In this document: piece after piece, positions 12,023-24,702 of the stretch
Layout: every line of letters starts with the position of its first letter
How positions within the stretch are numbered: position 1 is the stretch's first letter
Source of the DNA: Medicago truncatula
Taxonomy: Eukaryota; Streptophyta; Magnoliopsida; Fabales; Fabaceae
Length of the DNA: 64,000 nt
Direction of reading: 5' to 3'
NCBI RefSeq assembly: GCF_003473485.1
Contig: NC_053049.1
Span: 8,184,001-8,248,000, forward strand
The notes under the pieces: generated by a model
What the model was told of the DNA's origin: nothing
The model's database searches: none
The model's input: only the letters and a program-made list of their open reading frames with translations
Made by a program: the position numbers and the translations under genes

Positions 12023-13392
12023 GGTTAAAATTTTTATAAGGATATACAAAAATAAAAGAGCTTTTATATACTAATGTATGGGTTAACCCTAGCCACATGA
12101 AAGTATTTAAACATATCATGAATCATTAGTGGCTTAAGAAACAAAAGTCTACATTAATAATTATATTTGCACGAGAATAATTATTAGTGGTTGAGATGAA
12201 GCAAGAAAACAAAATAATTAAACAAAATATGTATGAATTAAATTACAATATCTTGTCTACTATGCTTTTGTCCTTCATTTTCGAAATAATATCTTGACAA
12301 GTTAGTTGGAGTTAACCAAAATTCCACACCGGCAACCATAAGTAGTTTAATACAAATTCCATTCAACCTTATCAATATGGTCCCACTTGTGGCCGATTTT
12401 GAAGAGCATATAATATATGGGTTGATCTTATACCATTCAACTTAGTTTTATTTATTTATTTGTAGTTGCTTTGTAAAAGCTTATCATTGGTGCTTCCTTT
12501 AAATATTTTTCTCTAAAAGTTTATGTCATTTGATGGAACTTAATGGTTTTTTATATAAAATTATAGTATCTTTTGTTTTGATTCATGTAATTGATCCAGC
12601 TCAGTAAAAAATATCTTGGTTCTTGTTGATTTTTCTTTTTACAACCATGATATTTGGAAACCTAATTTTTCTCTATGGTCATAAAAACCGTATTTTATGG
12701 ATCTAGATCATAGACCAATCCCCTCTTGTTACTTTATGTCTCTATCTTTCTTTTTCTCATTATCACCTCTTTATTCTTAATTTTTTGTCTCTCTCCTTCA
12801 TACTCACGAAACCATACTTACAGTTCTCCCCCGCAACCGGTGGTCCAAATCTTCATTTTATCTCTATCGTTTTCTTTTTATTTCTATCATATTATTAATC
12901 TATCACATCACTCTCTTTATCTATTTCTCTTTTAAAATACGAGGTATATACGATTTTTTTTTACACATTGTTGTTGTTGTTGTTATCTCACACACGAGGA
13001 AATTTCACTATTCTAATGGCAGGCTACTACTGCATAGAAATTAAGCCTAAATATGTTTTTAGTTTAGTTCTAGTAAGATTTAGACAAATTTCAAGTTAAA
13101 AATTTTCAGGATGGTGTCTTCGTAAATGTATGGTATTGTTTTAGGTTTAATTTTTTATGTAAAATATAAGACTTTTAATTTTTAGTCTCAATAAAAAAAA
13201 ATTAACACTCATCCTCACATCTAACCCCATTTAATCATTTGTTAATCCTTAAGTTTATTTACAATTGAGATATGACTAAAGTATATGTTATATTACCATA
13301 AGATGTAACTGTAAATTCTTCATTTATACATATTTGAGCTCGTAAGTATTATTTGTCTTGAATTAGGGTATCATCCATTCAATCTAGATTTT

Positions 13393-13423
<31 letters not shown>

Positions 13424-14700
13424 TACCACCTATGATTAATGATGTAACATGGACTACGACTACTTTCTTTTATTCTCCACCGTCCAAACACCATAATAGG
13501 GATTGCAAAGACTAAAATATTATTTAAGACTTTTCATTATAACTTATTTTAAAAAAACTAATGTATAAGTTAAAGTATGAGGTTAATTTATATACATTCT
13601 TAGTGTAAAATGTTTTTTCACATGCATCTAATAATGTATTATCACACCATTTAATAAATTTAAAAATAAATGATTTATTTATGATACTCACAAAGTAATA
13701 TTACAATACATCATTATTGATACATAAAATATTTTTACTAAGTTTAATCCTTCAAAGTTAATACCAAAAAAAAGTCTTTGAAAGTATTTTGTAAGGAAAT
13801 ACTAAAGGAGAAATATTAAAAATTGAAAATCTCATCGTGTTGTCCTCAAGGCCAGTCCAAGGGCCAAATAATCTAAGTTAGGGTTTTCTTAGGTCTCAAA
13901 GTTTTGGGCTATAAATAAATGCCTAAAAAGTTTGTTTTATTTATAAATATATAACACGATAAATTAATTATAGATGTTTTTCTAGTCTTTTGGTTAATAG
14001 GTAGACCTCATTTCCTTCTTTGACAAGGTTCAAAACTAGATTAATTATTTTGTAAATGAAACAATATTTATTATATTTTATTATTCTTAATTTTTTTATT
14101 TTAAAATTTCTCAATGTCAAATGCATTTTAAACATCTAAATATGATGAGCCGACCTGTAATATAATATCTTATTCCAAACTCATTTTGCAATTTATTTAT
14201 TTTTTGACCAAAAAACCAATTTCTTAACTAGGCACTAAACTTATCGGCCGCCAAAATGACTCACGTTTTGTGATATGCTTGTTAATTGTGTTGAGAGAAT
14301 AAATTAAGAACTCATAAAGTTTGCGACCCATCATACTACTGTGTGGTCATGATAATTTGAATGAGAATGCCAATAAGTGTTTTTAAAATATTGATTAAAA
14401 AAGTTATAAAAGAGTTTAACTATATAAAATATATTTGTACAATCATGTATTAACTTTTAAACAATTTTCTCTCTAATATTCATGTTATATTCTTAATTTA
14501 ATTTTTTCTTCTTTCTGTCTTTCTATTGTTTTTGAACAATAAGAAATTAAAAAAAGAAGGTAGTCAAAAACGTTATTAGTCAATAGTTATATAAATATCG
14601 TTACTCTTAAATTATATTGTACAATTTTTTTGCATATATATAATGACGTGTTGTCATAGCATCAATCAATGAAGTATCACAAGTTATGTATTTTTAGAGT
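12023..14700. other. Upstream of LOR gene and intergenic
   Basis: The left edge must hold the LOR promoter. The rest is AT-rich, with a poly(A) tract near 13400-13422 and scattered direct and inverted words. I recognise no coding exon. A pyrimidine-rich frame at 12726-12935 encodes only low-complexity hydrophobic sequence. Confidence 0.4.
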
Positions 14701-14875
14701 AATGATATTTGAACATCTATTTTTGTACAACTTTTTGGATAACCTTGTTGTTCTCTCTTCTCATTGGTCAAAAACAATGGAGAGAGAAAAAAGAAGAGAG
14801 AAAATAAGAAGATAATAGGAGTATGAGAGAGAAAGATGTACAAAAATGATTGTACAAATATCATTTCACGTATTT
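14701..14875. mobile_element. Short MITE with TGATATTTG ends
   Basis: The left end AATGATATTTGAACATCTAT pairs with the right end, whose complement reads AATGATATTTGTACAATCAT. Both continue into TTTTTGTACA. The 175-bp length, AT-rich ends and purine-rich middle fit a MITE. Superfamily not determined. Confidence 0.65.
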
Positions 14876-16486
14876 TTAACCCGTTAAATGATGTAGTAGC
14901 AACAAATCATTGGATATATGTGTACAGCTTTTAAATATTGACGGTGTAGGTATTAAACTCAAAATTAAAAGAGATAATTCTTTTTTTATAAAAAATGGTA
15001 TACCTTAATAAACTACATATGTACCAAAATTTTCTTTTATAAACTACATGATCAAAGTATACCTTAATAAACTTGTTAGCATAATCCTTATATTAATTAA
15101 TTTTAGTGTTTGAAAGAAAGAAAAAAACAAACATGTTCCGAATTTGAATATGCCAAACACACCAGGCTCAAGCATGCTACAAACTCCTTGGCAACTATGG
15201 CAATTGCCAACTCTGATCCAAGTGGCATGTTGAAAATTTAAGTATGATAATGAAATCTCATATCAATTAAGAATAGATTAAGTAGATACACTTAATATCT
15301 CATATTGTTTATTGGCTTAGGTACTTTTGAATTAGTACGTGACGTACTATAAGTGTTCAGTTTTACGCTATATTATACAATAGTTTATTTTTAACTTTTA
15401 TCAATTTGATTTTAGTGGAAAAATAGGTGTTTGGTTTCTACCTCTCAACTTGATTTTTGAGTCAAAAAATCAAATTGATTTTTGTCACCATAATTTGGTC
15501 TTAATGTGTGTAATCTGATAGCGATTTTGATTAAAAGTTTAGAAATTTTTCAAGTGTGTGATAACCATTTATCAATCTTTTGTGAGTTGTGAGCACCATA
15601 AGATTGTTGGGTTAAGATAATCAATGGTTATGTTGTAGAAGGATCATGTCACGATTTGTAATACGATGACACGTTTTTTAGCTCAATTTGGAGCATTTTG
15701 CTGCTGACCTACAAAAAGTTAAAAAGGATTCTTTAAAAAGAAATGTAAAAAAGAATATTAAATGTAAGCTAACCCATTCATGCCGAACCAGGATTTGCTG
15801 CTGTTGAATTATCACACAGTTTTTAATTTAAGCCATTTGATTGGATTACAAAATTATAAGTCTTGTCACACAAACCCATCCAACAACCCAAAATAAAACT
15901 GCGTGAAAAGTTACAACACCAAATTTGTATCCATTCACGCCTTACCTCGTGAGAAACTCCTTGTGACGACACTTGTGTGGTTTACGAGCTCATGAGAACA
16001 CAAATGCACACTTCTTCATGTGTCCTAAAGCTACTAGTTGTTGGAAACTAATCAATCTTGATAGTCTCGTTCATGACCTTCTCCACGTTAACATTTTTAC
16101 TATTGTTTCATAGTCAGATAATTCTCTTGGCGTGTTGCGAACTGCGAATTGGTACTTATGTACTGGTTCGTGGTACATTTGTGAATTGATTTTCACAAAT
16201 TTCTCCTATAATTCATCAAAATTGACAAACCGAGCTAAACTGATATAAGTGATGATCGAAGAAAGAGGAAGATGAGGTTGAGTATTAGATAAAAGATAAA
16301 GGAAAACATACGGTGATGCAAATAAATTTTGCATAAAATCTCTTTGAAACTTGGAGAAAGAGAATGTCTTTTGCAAAATAATACCGATAAAAAATAAGAA
16401 GAAATAAAGTGAATATCAAAAAAAGTTTTGGTAAGTGGCCACTAGTTTTTCACACTATCAATTAATTTAACTGATACTCCCTCCAT
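14876..16486. other. Intergenic, no gene seen
   Basis: AT-rich intergenic DNA with no coding exon, RNA gene or well-bounded repeat that I can support. Confidence 0.4.
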
Positions 16487-16790
16487 TTATTTTCTTTTGA
16501 TGTTTTAGGACTTCAATTTTATTTCAAAACATTTGATGTTTTAAGATTTTTAATATTTTTCTTCAATTTTACCCTTGTTGAAAAACACACCATTTAATTG
16601 AAAGTTTCAATAATAAATGCAATTGAAGTTTCAATTGTGTGGTGAGTGTGATAATTAAGGAGATTGAAATTTTTAGATAAACATAAATAAGGGCATTATA
16701 GTCTAAACTTTACAACTATTCTTATATTTTAATGATTCCTGAATATATGTGCAATCATCTAAAATATCAAAAGAAAAGAAATGGAGAGAG
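16487..16790. mobile_element. Stowaway-like MITE, 304 bp
   Basis: Long inverted ends: CTCCCTCCATTTATTTTCTT at the left pairs with the complement of the right end, CTCTCTCCATTTCTTTTCTT. The element is flanked by TA on both sides (16485-16486 and 16791-16792), the Tc1/mariner target. No coding sequence. It is one of at least seven elements of this CTCCCTCC type in the window. Confidence 0.85.
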
Positions 16791-17247
16791 TAAAATATTA
16801 CAAGATTTTGAGTACCGTAGTGGAGTTGAAAAGACTCTCATTTGGTAAAAAAAACATATTTTTCTTAAAAATTTATTGATAGCTTATTATACTTGATCAG
16901 TTAGTAATAATATTACGAACCGACACGTACTGAAGCTCTATACCTCTATATGTAACAAATTCTTCATATCTCGTGTACCGGAAACCTATACCACGTGTAC
17001 CAACGCGAATTATGAATTATGTAACTATGACTGTGATTTTTTATTTATTTGACAAGTTGTCTCATAATCAACAAGCAACGACAACCATGCTCTTGTGAAG
17101 TTTGTGGAAATGTCGCAACACAAAGCTATGGGAAGGTGTCGATACATCTCCTCAATTTATAGTCAACCGAACAAAAGATTCTTTCAAAGAATGGTCCTGC
17201 ATGTAATGGGCGAAACTCTGATTTCAAGGTACAACTCATGATACTAA

Positions 17248-17640
17248 GATTTTGTTTAGGAGTTTGGAAAGAAGGGGAAGGAAGGACATTGAAGGGTGCG
17301 AAACATAGAAGAAAATAGAGAAAACTTTCACAATTTTTGAAATAGTATTTTTTTATAGAGAATGATAAATAAATACTCATGATTATTATATTTTTATTTT
17401 TAAAAATATTATAACAACATAAAGTAAATATAAAGAATTCGTGTAAACCTTCCCAAACCCCTCATAACCCGCTTTCAATACAATTTTTGAGTTCCTATAA
17501 ATGCGAAGGATTTTCTATTATCAAGAAAAATAAACCCTCCAAAGTTCTCCCCTTTCAATATCTTTTATTTCTTCCACTCCCTCCTTCTATTTTTCCTAAA
17601 CCCTCTCATCTATTCCCCTTCAAACTCGCAAACAAAAGTC
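17248..17640. mobile_element. MITE, family A copy 2
   Basis: The left end GATTTTGTTTAGGAGTTTGG is inverted at the right end (complement GACTTTTGTTTGCGAGTTTG). It shares ends and internal layout with 9721-10137. The bases outside are TAA on the left and TAG on the right, close to a TWA target duplication, which supports a Harbinger/Tourist assignment. It abuts the RNase H remnant to its right. Confidence 0.6.
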
Positions 17641-17658
17641 TAGCCGAATTAAACCCTC

Positions 17659-18007
17659 ATCCGACAGTAAAGTGTAATATGAGTTGTGCACTCTTCAATA
17701 ACAATTCAACCATGGGATATGACATGTGCCTTAGAGATTCCATGGGAATAACAATTCAACCATGGGATATGACATGTGCCTTAGAGATTCCATGGGGTTT
17801 TTCCTTCTTGCTGTGTCAAGCTACGTGAACTATATAATTTCATCTACACAGACAGAAGCCATAGCGCTTTTGGAGGCTATCCAATTAGCCATTTCAAGAA
17901 CCATGTAATCTGTAATTTTTTAATCGGATTGTAAGACCATGGTTGATAGTTTTTGTATATCTCCCCACACCGTCCCTCAAAATCAGATTGGCAATATTAC
18001 ATGGAGG
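17659..18007 (+). pseudogene. RNase H domain remnant of a LINE-type element
   Basis: Translated pieces follow the plant RNase H-like (RVT_3 type) domain in order: PTVKCNMSCALFN, then GYDMCLRDSMG, then FFLLAV, then TEAIALLEAIQLAISR, then VIF-stop-SDCKTMVDS. The stop sits where the catalytic-region glutamate of the usual ESDC motif belongs (TAA in place of GAA). An exact 50-bp duplication inside shifts the frame. It is therefore dead. Sequence before 17659 is a MITE, so the reverse transcriptase part is missing. Confidence 0.75.
17697..17796 (+). repeat. Exact 2 x 50-bp tandem duplication
   Basis: Positions 17697-17746 are repeated without a mismatch at 17747-17796. Each unit spans the RNase H words for STMGYDMCLRDSMG. 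Because 50 is not a multiple of three, the second copy is read in another frame. Perfect identity implies a recent duplication. Confidence 0.95.
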
Positions 18008-19982
18008 TAAGTAAATAAGGTAGTTTATATTATTGTTGGAGCATTTTTATTGTGTTTTAGTCCTTCATATTTTATCTTCGTGAGCTTAGTTAAATTAGTA
18101 GGGACAGTGTATAATATATGTAAGAGTCGACTAAACTTATATGTAATGTGAGCTATTGCACAAGGCCTCAGTTATGATCGTCCAAATTCTGAACTTAATT
18201 GTATATCTATTCAAATGCTATATCTCTCACCAATTTTTGTATGAATAAAACACAATTCTTTTTTCAATTAAAAGCATATGTTTAATGTAATACAAATTAC
18301 ATAATATTTATGTTAAAGTATTTTTAAACATCAGTTTAAACCATGTTCCAGACTAAAAGAATTAATAGTCACTTGAATTAAGTAATAAGAAAATATAAAT
18401 CTACACACATTAAAAGAATTAGCCCACCCACAAAATCATTTATAGCTATGCCGTTGACTTGAATACTCAAGCCTCTAAATCTAAAATATTGACATTCAAG
18501 TTATTGATTGATCAAATTCAAAGCTAATCTTAAATTTAATACAAATGTTGCACCAAGTCGGGAGAACAATCAACATCTCACCAAGACAACAAACAACACA
18601 GAGCCACGCTCAAACGACAAAATCATAAAAGGACAAAAGAAAAATTTGATCTATATGAAAATCACTTCTTCAGATTGAAAGTAATGAAAAAAGAAAATAA
18701 GATTAGATGAGTTCAAACTAAAAAATGATTCAAAATCACCCATCTCCGATAATATAAGTATCTTTATGACGGCAAAAAAGAAAATTATATTAAAAAAAAT
18801 CATAGTAGTTTTGCAGCTCAATAGCTAGCATATGGACTAACAATCTAGGGATGAGCAAACCAATTGTAGGAAGATAAATAACTAAATAAATAGGCAGAGG
18901 GGACTCTACTTAAAAATATTGTTCATTAACGCACACATCACGATCATTGTTATTATCTTATGTATGTATTACCGATCAAGAATCACGAGTAATCATCAAT
19001 CACAAACCACAAATCTATAATACACAAATACACACAATTAGAAAATACTTATAAAATAATGATAGGTTTTAGGTGTGCAAATGCACATTGTCTTAAAAGA
19101 ATTATTCACCGGGATTCAACAAACTCTTTCTGAAAGATTTTGGGTAAAGAATTGCAAGAATAAAACGTCGTTGTTAAACCATATGAAAACTACAAGAAGA
19201 TAATTTTATTTATTTTTTGGTAAAAAAATAATGAAGCTAAGAGGCAACTAAGTCATTATTTAATTAAGATCGTACCAGCATGTTGATACATTACCACTGT
19301 CGGAAAGAACAATAGCATTATCCTCAATTTTGGCCCGGTTGCACATTTAAGATTGTATACATGTTTTTGGTTTCCTCTGCTTCTTGATTGATACAATTTT
19401 AGATGTACTTGTTCTTTATGCACAAGTTATTGTTCCAACATTAATTTCTAATATCCTATACTCAGAGCAAACTCTCCATCTCATGACACTCCAAGTTGAT
19501 CTCCGAGCATGTTTTGTATCATTTTAAGTTTGTCGAAATTAGAGAGACTAACCCTGATTTGAGCAAATTCAATGTGAGACCAAACATACATTTAATTCGT
19601 GCTCACATTCGATACTATATTAGCACACATTTTTTAGCAAAGAGCTCGACTACTTCGTTGTGTCTCAGTCCTCAAGTTAGAAACAATTTAACCAATTGCC
19701 TACTTCTTCTCTTCTGAGATACATGAGCTTGGGGGGATTTCTTCTATAGAATAGTACTGCAAATAATGTGAATGTTTTTTCATCACCATTGATCCTCCTC
19801 TTCTTAGATAAGAGTTCCTTTGTAAATATATGGAGACATTTTTTTTTAGAGCCTCGACAAATGGGACGTTGATTTGCAATTTTTTAAAAACCTCAAGGAA
19901 TTTGTTTAACTGTTTTTTTCCTTCCTTTCCAACAATTTATTTAACTGTTATATATTATATATATCTTGCTCCTTCTTGAGCC
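18008..19982. other. Intergenic, no gene seen
   Basis: AT-rich DNA between the RNase H remnant and the 20-kb fold-back. A frame at 19496-19717 has no recognisable domain and I treat it as chance. Confidence 0.4.
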
Positions 19983-20220
19983 TTTGAGAGAAGAAAATTG
20001 CTCTTTTCCCTTGCTTATTCCCTTGATCAAATAGAAATTAACTCACGCTCGATATTTTTCAGCGGTAGTTAACTCACGCTGACACTTTTTAGATCAGTTC
20101 AATCACTTTTTTAGTCGGATCAACCGATCTTAAAAGTGCTATTGTGAGTTAACTACCACTGAAAAATACCGAGCGTGAGCAATTTTAAAAGGGAGAAAAG
20201 TAATTTTCTTTTCTTGAGAG
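19983..20220. repeat. Imperfect fold-back of about 240 bp
   Basis: The sequence AACTCACGCTCGATATTTTT and the following CAGCGGTAGTTAACTCACG (20039-20078) are inverted at 20142-20179. Pairing continues outward with AGAGAAGAAAATTGCTCTTT against its near-complement at about 20188-20220. A short spacer separates the arms. It may be a fold-back MITE, and it lies just left of the 1.43-kb inverted-repeat element. Confidence 0.7.
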
Positions 20221-20310
20221 AATAGCAACATGATGATTGGCTTGGGCCTTTGCATAGCTGGCCCAACAATTTTAAAAGTTTTTTTGGAAATAAAACAAAA
20301 AAAAAATAAG

Positions 20311-21739
20311 ACTATTACTTTTCCCACCCTATCCCTTTCCTCGCGCGCCCTATTTTTTTTCCAATTTTACCCCTGATCCGAATTTCGTTTTCCGGATTGC
20401 ATTGTTAGAATTTTGCAGATGTTTCTGGATTTGAAAATCCAGAATAATATTTTACCAGAACTTTTGCAATTTTAATCTTCAAAATTCGTAAAATAAAATG
20501 CAAATAAAATAAAAAACAGAAATAAAAAGACACAAACATAAAAACAACTCATTTTATTAATATATGAACAATACATTACAATAATTTTCAAGCTTTTTAA
20601 GCTTATTACATAATATCCTAAATCTACTTCTAATCTCCTATGAGCTTAATTCTAATCTCCTAAGAGCCTAACCACTGGTATGTGATGGGACATACCAGTA
20701 GTTTTCCTATTGGAGGAAAACCGGAGGAGGGGGGAAGAGGAGGGCGGGAAGAAGAAAACAATGTCTCTGAGGGAGATGGGGGGTGCTCAAACTTACGCCC
20801 AGACAGGCCAAGCTAAGAACCACATTGACCCACATGACCCTTAGAGGAACCGCACTTCGTTGCAGCGCGGTTCCATCCTCATTGACCGTTCATACAAACC
20901 CTTAAAGTTTTCAATGAGACCCTTATCTATGAAAGGCCAATGATGGAAAACCATGGTTGTAGAAGGAAGAAGAGGAGGAGAGGGTGGGAGAGAATGGTGT
21001 GAGAAATTGTGGGGTTTGGAAGGCTATTTACAGGGAGGGGTGGGTCAAAAACGGTTCGGAGGCCATAAATGCAGTCAAAAAACGTATTTTACCACGTTTT
21101 TTTTACTTGACCACCGACAAAAAAGTGTGATGCAGACCACCGGGCATGACTGATGCATTCCAAAATATAAAATCCGGAATGCACACCTATTTTCCGGAAT
21201 ATATTTTCCGGATTAATGCGATAATGGTGGTGAACGAGAGAAACTTGGCACTTCCTGTAGGGCTAAGGACATTCCGAAATGTAAACTCCGGAAAGATTCA
21301 GAGCCATTATTGTGGGTTTGGACGGTTACAACCACTAACACGTTTTCATTAACTGTATTAATAACATAGGACTTGTTTTAGGCTATAAATAGGCTTCCAT
21401 CTTCAACAAATACCTTCATTCTTCACTTCACCTTTTTTCTTCCATTTTCTTCAAATGTTTTTTAGTTTTTTAGGGGTGTCGATGGTGTCATGATCATTGT
21501 TGACCGTTCATATGAACCCTGCAATTGCAATGCATTGCAGCTTGTGTGGGGTTCATATAACGGTCAACAGAGACCCTTGACATTAAAGAAAGACACAAAA
21601 AATTACATAACATCTGGTCCGGATTTCTGTTTCAGGAAATAACTAACAATCCGGTCCGGATTATGTAATCCGGACCAGAAATATTTTAGTAAATTTTGTA
21701 GGGCGCGCGAGGAGGCAGCAGGGTGGAAAAAGTAATAGT
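20311..21739. mobile_element. 1.43-kb terminal-inverted-repeat DNA transposon, non-autonomous
   Basis: The left end ACTATTACTTTTTCCCACCC is inverted at the right end (complement ACTATTACTTTTTCCACCCT). Both continue to a shared CCTCGCGCGCCCTA about 30-45 bases in. A 10-bp AAAAAAATAA occurs just outside both ends (20300-20309 and 21740-21749, with one extra G on the left), a plausible 9-10 bp duplication as made by Mutator-like elements. The interior has many TCCGGA words and two similar tracts with CATTGACCGTTCATA, but no intact coding frame. It is GC-richer than the flanks. Confidence 0.7.
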
Positions 21740-22179
21740 AAAAAAATAATACATATTTTTATTAGAGATTCAAAATGCATAGTAATATCTTAGTAAAATA
21801 TTATATTTTTAATTAAATTTTTCTTTTCATATTTTATGATATTCAAATCATTTATTAATTATTATTATTTTAACTTGAAAATTTGTTTCACACTCAATCT
21901 GATATAAGATGTTTAAGTTTTAATGACTTAGTTTTTTAACTTGAAAACTTCTTCATCCATGAGATAGATGATTACACATGCCAAGCCATTCACAATATAT
22001 GACTTAGCCTAAATTTAATAGGAATGAAAAGCACTTGCTTATGTTTGTGTTGTATTGTGTGCTTGCTAAGGGAAAGAAGAATGAAAAGGGCTTGCTAAAG
22101 GGAGAAGTGAGGGGAAAGTGTTTATAGTGTGCTTGTGTTCTGGTCTGGGTTTGTGAAGAAAAAAAAAAAATCAGCTTGG
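21740..22179. other. Intergenic, no gene seen
   Basis: AT-rich spacer with a repeated CTTGCTAAGGGA-like word near 22066-22101. No gene recognised. Confidence 0.35.
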
Positions 22180-22490
22180 ATCACTCAACGTCAAACAGGA
22201 GGAGTGAAAGTATGAGGTAAGTGAGATAAAGATTGTGTACCTTTGTCTTTGTCTCAAGAGGTATTTATAGGAGGATGTGAAGATTTTTGAGGAGTAAGGA
22301 CATTAATGGCCAAAATTGTAACTACATAAACATCTGCTAGGCTTCTATCTATGTCCATGTCCTTGTCGGAGTAGCTGCCTCGTCTAGCCGTTGCTGGCTT
22401 GGTAAAGAAGTTTTGACCGTATGTTGACCTGTTAATTGAGCTAAGTTCGTGATGGATTAGGTTTAGGCCGAGCCAAAAATACAAAACACG
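22180..22490 (-). mobile_element. Probable gypsy-type LTR fragment
   Basis: Read on the minus strand, it carries CTCCTATAAATACCTC (a TATA box) followed by a short leader with CACTTACC and CACTCCTCC, and then TTGACGTTGAGTGATCC, which resembles the 3' end of plant Ty3/gypsy LTRs. The far end of the LTR and any internal domain are missing or not recognised, so boundaries are approximate. Confidence 0.35.
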
Positions 22491-23451
22491 ATTCATTTAT
22501 TTTAATTATTATATGGAATATAGAATAGATATATAAAATTATAGGTAGCAATGTTGTGTTGCCTTCTGTAATAAAAAATGCTGTTCTCTATTAAAAAAAG
22601 AAGATTACTTGTTGAATGGTTTGCGGGGCAATGTTCTATGTATGGATATTCAAACACACGAAGCATACGCGGTTTGTTTTGTGGATAATGTTTAAGATGT
22701 GCGTGCCTACCTTGTTCCTCTCTCAAGTCACTATCATTTCTCAAAGTCCTCAATATTTTCTTTGATAAAAAAATGTCCTCAATATTTTCTTTTTAAAACA
22801 AGGAAGGTACACCAGGTATTTCCATTTTCAATTTGTATATTGTGGATATATAGTTTTTTATTCTATATAAATATAGTATGCAGTTTTCCAAAGTTTGTGC
22901 TGGGGTGCCTTTAGCTTTGGTGTCGTTGTTCTTGTCTTTGGTGTCATTAACTAGAATTGTTATATCCAAAAATCATGTTTAGATTCTTTTAAATGATTCG
23001 TCTTTTGATAAAGTTCATTAACCAGTTAAATTCAATCATTCAATTGAAAAGAGTATTTTTAGACTTTTAAAAATTTAGTTACAATATCAGAACATAAAAT
23101 TTAAGATGGTGTATAAGTGGAGGACTGATTAAAAAATAAGAAGAAAACAACTAAATTAACAATACGAAATACCAACGAGTGCCCTTAGGACAAATATCTT
23201 TAATAGTAAATTTTTATAAAAAAAAAAATTGTGTATTAAATTCATTGCAGTTTATCACATTTAACTTTTTGAACGAATAATTTCTAAATTTAAAATTTTT
23301 AAAGAGTATCCCAAATCATTTGTCAATAGAAAATATATTTATTTTCTATTGTTGCATCAAACAATAAATTTAAATAAGATATAATGATTTTATTGTATTC
23401 TTTCATTTTATCCTGCACATAAAACAAACTCATAACAATTCATCGATAGTA

Positions 23452-23731
23452 CTCTCTCTGGTTCTTATTATAAGAAACAGTTGACTTTTTTGGTTCATTG
23501 TATAAGTTACTTATAATACGATACATTAATTATTCTACTTCCTCCAGTCCTATTACAAGAGACAATTTACTTTTTAAATACATTAAATGATTTATGTATT
23601 TGATTTAGGTTCTTGACTAGATACATACATTATTCAATGTATCTAAAAAATCAAATTTCTTTTATAAATAGGACTAGAGGGAGTATAAATCTAAAAAGTC
23701 AACTTTTTCGTATAAAAAAGACATGATGGAG
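23452..23731. mobile_element. Stowaway-like MITE interrupted by a second one
   Basis: The outer ends pair: CTCTCTCTGGTTCTTATTAT on the left against the complement of 23712-23731, CTCCATCATGTCTTTTTTAT, both followed by GTTGAC-type sequence. TA flanks each side (23450-23451 and 23732-23733). A second element of the same class sits inside at 23539-23683. Confidence 0.75.
23539..23683. mobile_element. Nested inner Stowaway-like MITE, 145 bp
   Basis: CTTCCTCCAGTCCTATT at the left end pairs with the complement of the right end, CTCCCTCTAGTCCTATT. TA occurs on both sides (23537-23538 and 23684-23685). It interrupts the element at 23452-23731, so it is the younger insertion. Confidence 0.75.
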
Positions 23732-24198
23732 TAACTCATTTTTTACTCAATACGACAAAAGGATATTCATGGAACTTTGTGCTTGTTCGACAATCTTATG
23801 TTTTGACTTTCTTGCCTTTTTGTTACGAACTTTGTCCGACAAATCTTACGGTGCCATGTTTCTTCTTTGACTTTATAATTTTTTTTAAAATACAGACAAA
23901 AACTTTTTATTTAACAAAACATAATTTAAGGGTTATGTAAGAAAATAAAGTACTATGTGTGTATTTTTATTTTCTCACGTAATTTGTAGACGTCGAAAAA
24001 ATTCTATTTAATCTTGTAGACGTCAATTTTTTTATTTTTTTTTGTGAAACGTCATTTACACTATTATCCACCCGTTTCATATAAATAAAAGTTTTTTTTT
24101 AAAGATAAAGTAATTTTATATTTGAGTCAAAAGAAATCATTATATATATTTTTTTTTGGTCAAGAAAATCATTATATATATATTCTTTCAAAAAAATC

Positions 24199-24199
<1 letters not shown>

Positions 24200-24261
<62 letters not shown>
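24200..24261. repeat. (TA)n microsatellite, about 31 units
   Basis: An uninterrupted TA run of 62 bases, preceded by shorter copies of AATCATTATATATA. Likely polymorphic in length. Confidence 0.95.
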
Positions 24262-24264
<3 letters not shown>

Positions 24265-24383
24265 GAAACCAAAATGAATTAGATTAACCTTCCCAAACAC
24301 AAGATGTGCTAGAGAAAAATCAAACGGTCACAAAGTCAAGTTACAATAGAAACATAGTTAAAAAAACAAATAATAAGGTAGAA

Positions 24384-24590
24384 TTAACATATGCCCATAC
24401 ACAGTGGAGAGCTAAGCCACCACCTACAATAATCAAAAGTAATGTTTGTGATTTTTGTCTTTAACCACCAAAAAGAAAGAATTTTAACGTGGTTAATAAG
24501 CTCAAGTACAGAGGCATGTTTATCATAAAAAATTCGTCTGTTCATGTCTTCCAAATAATCCAGATGCAAGCACACCAAATCACGACCATC
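24384..24590 (-). pseudogene. LINE 3'-end remnant, minus strand
   Basis: The minus-strand frame reads DYLEDMNRRIFYDKHASVLE and then FWWLK and WWLSSPLCMG. These match the tail of plant L1-type ORF2 proteins after the zf-RVT zinc knuckle (the IWKERNxRIF, SFWWLK, WWxxPLxCMG series). The upstream domains are absent. It is a relative of the remnants at 43890-45530 and 54146-55513. Confidence 0.65.
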
Positions 24591-24702
24591 AAGATTCGAT
24601 GAGATTTAGAAATACCAACAAAAAATCAAGCTGATGTAAGTGGTCCGTCAAATTTTGGGGGTCAAACTGTAACAATGCCTAACCAGCGATAAACAGGGTA
24701 GC

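Noticed and set aside
12726-12935. Hydrophobic small protein
   Set aside because: The frame is only translated pyrimidine-rich DNA with low complexity; no splice partner, cysteine pattern or motif.
22254-22496. 80-residue minus-strand protein
   Set aside because: The region reads better as an LTR with TATA box and leader; no protein family recognised.
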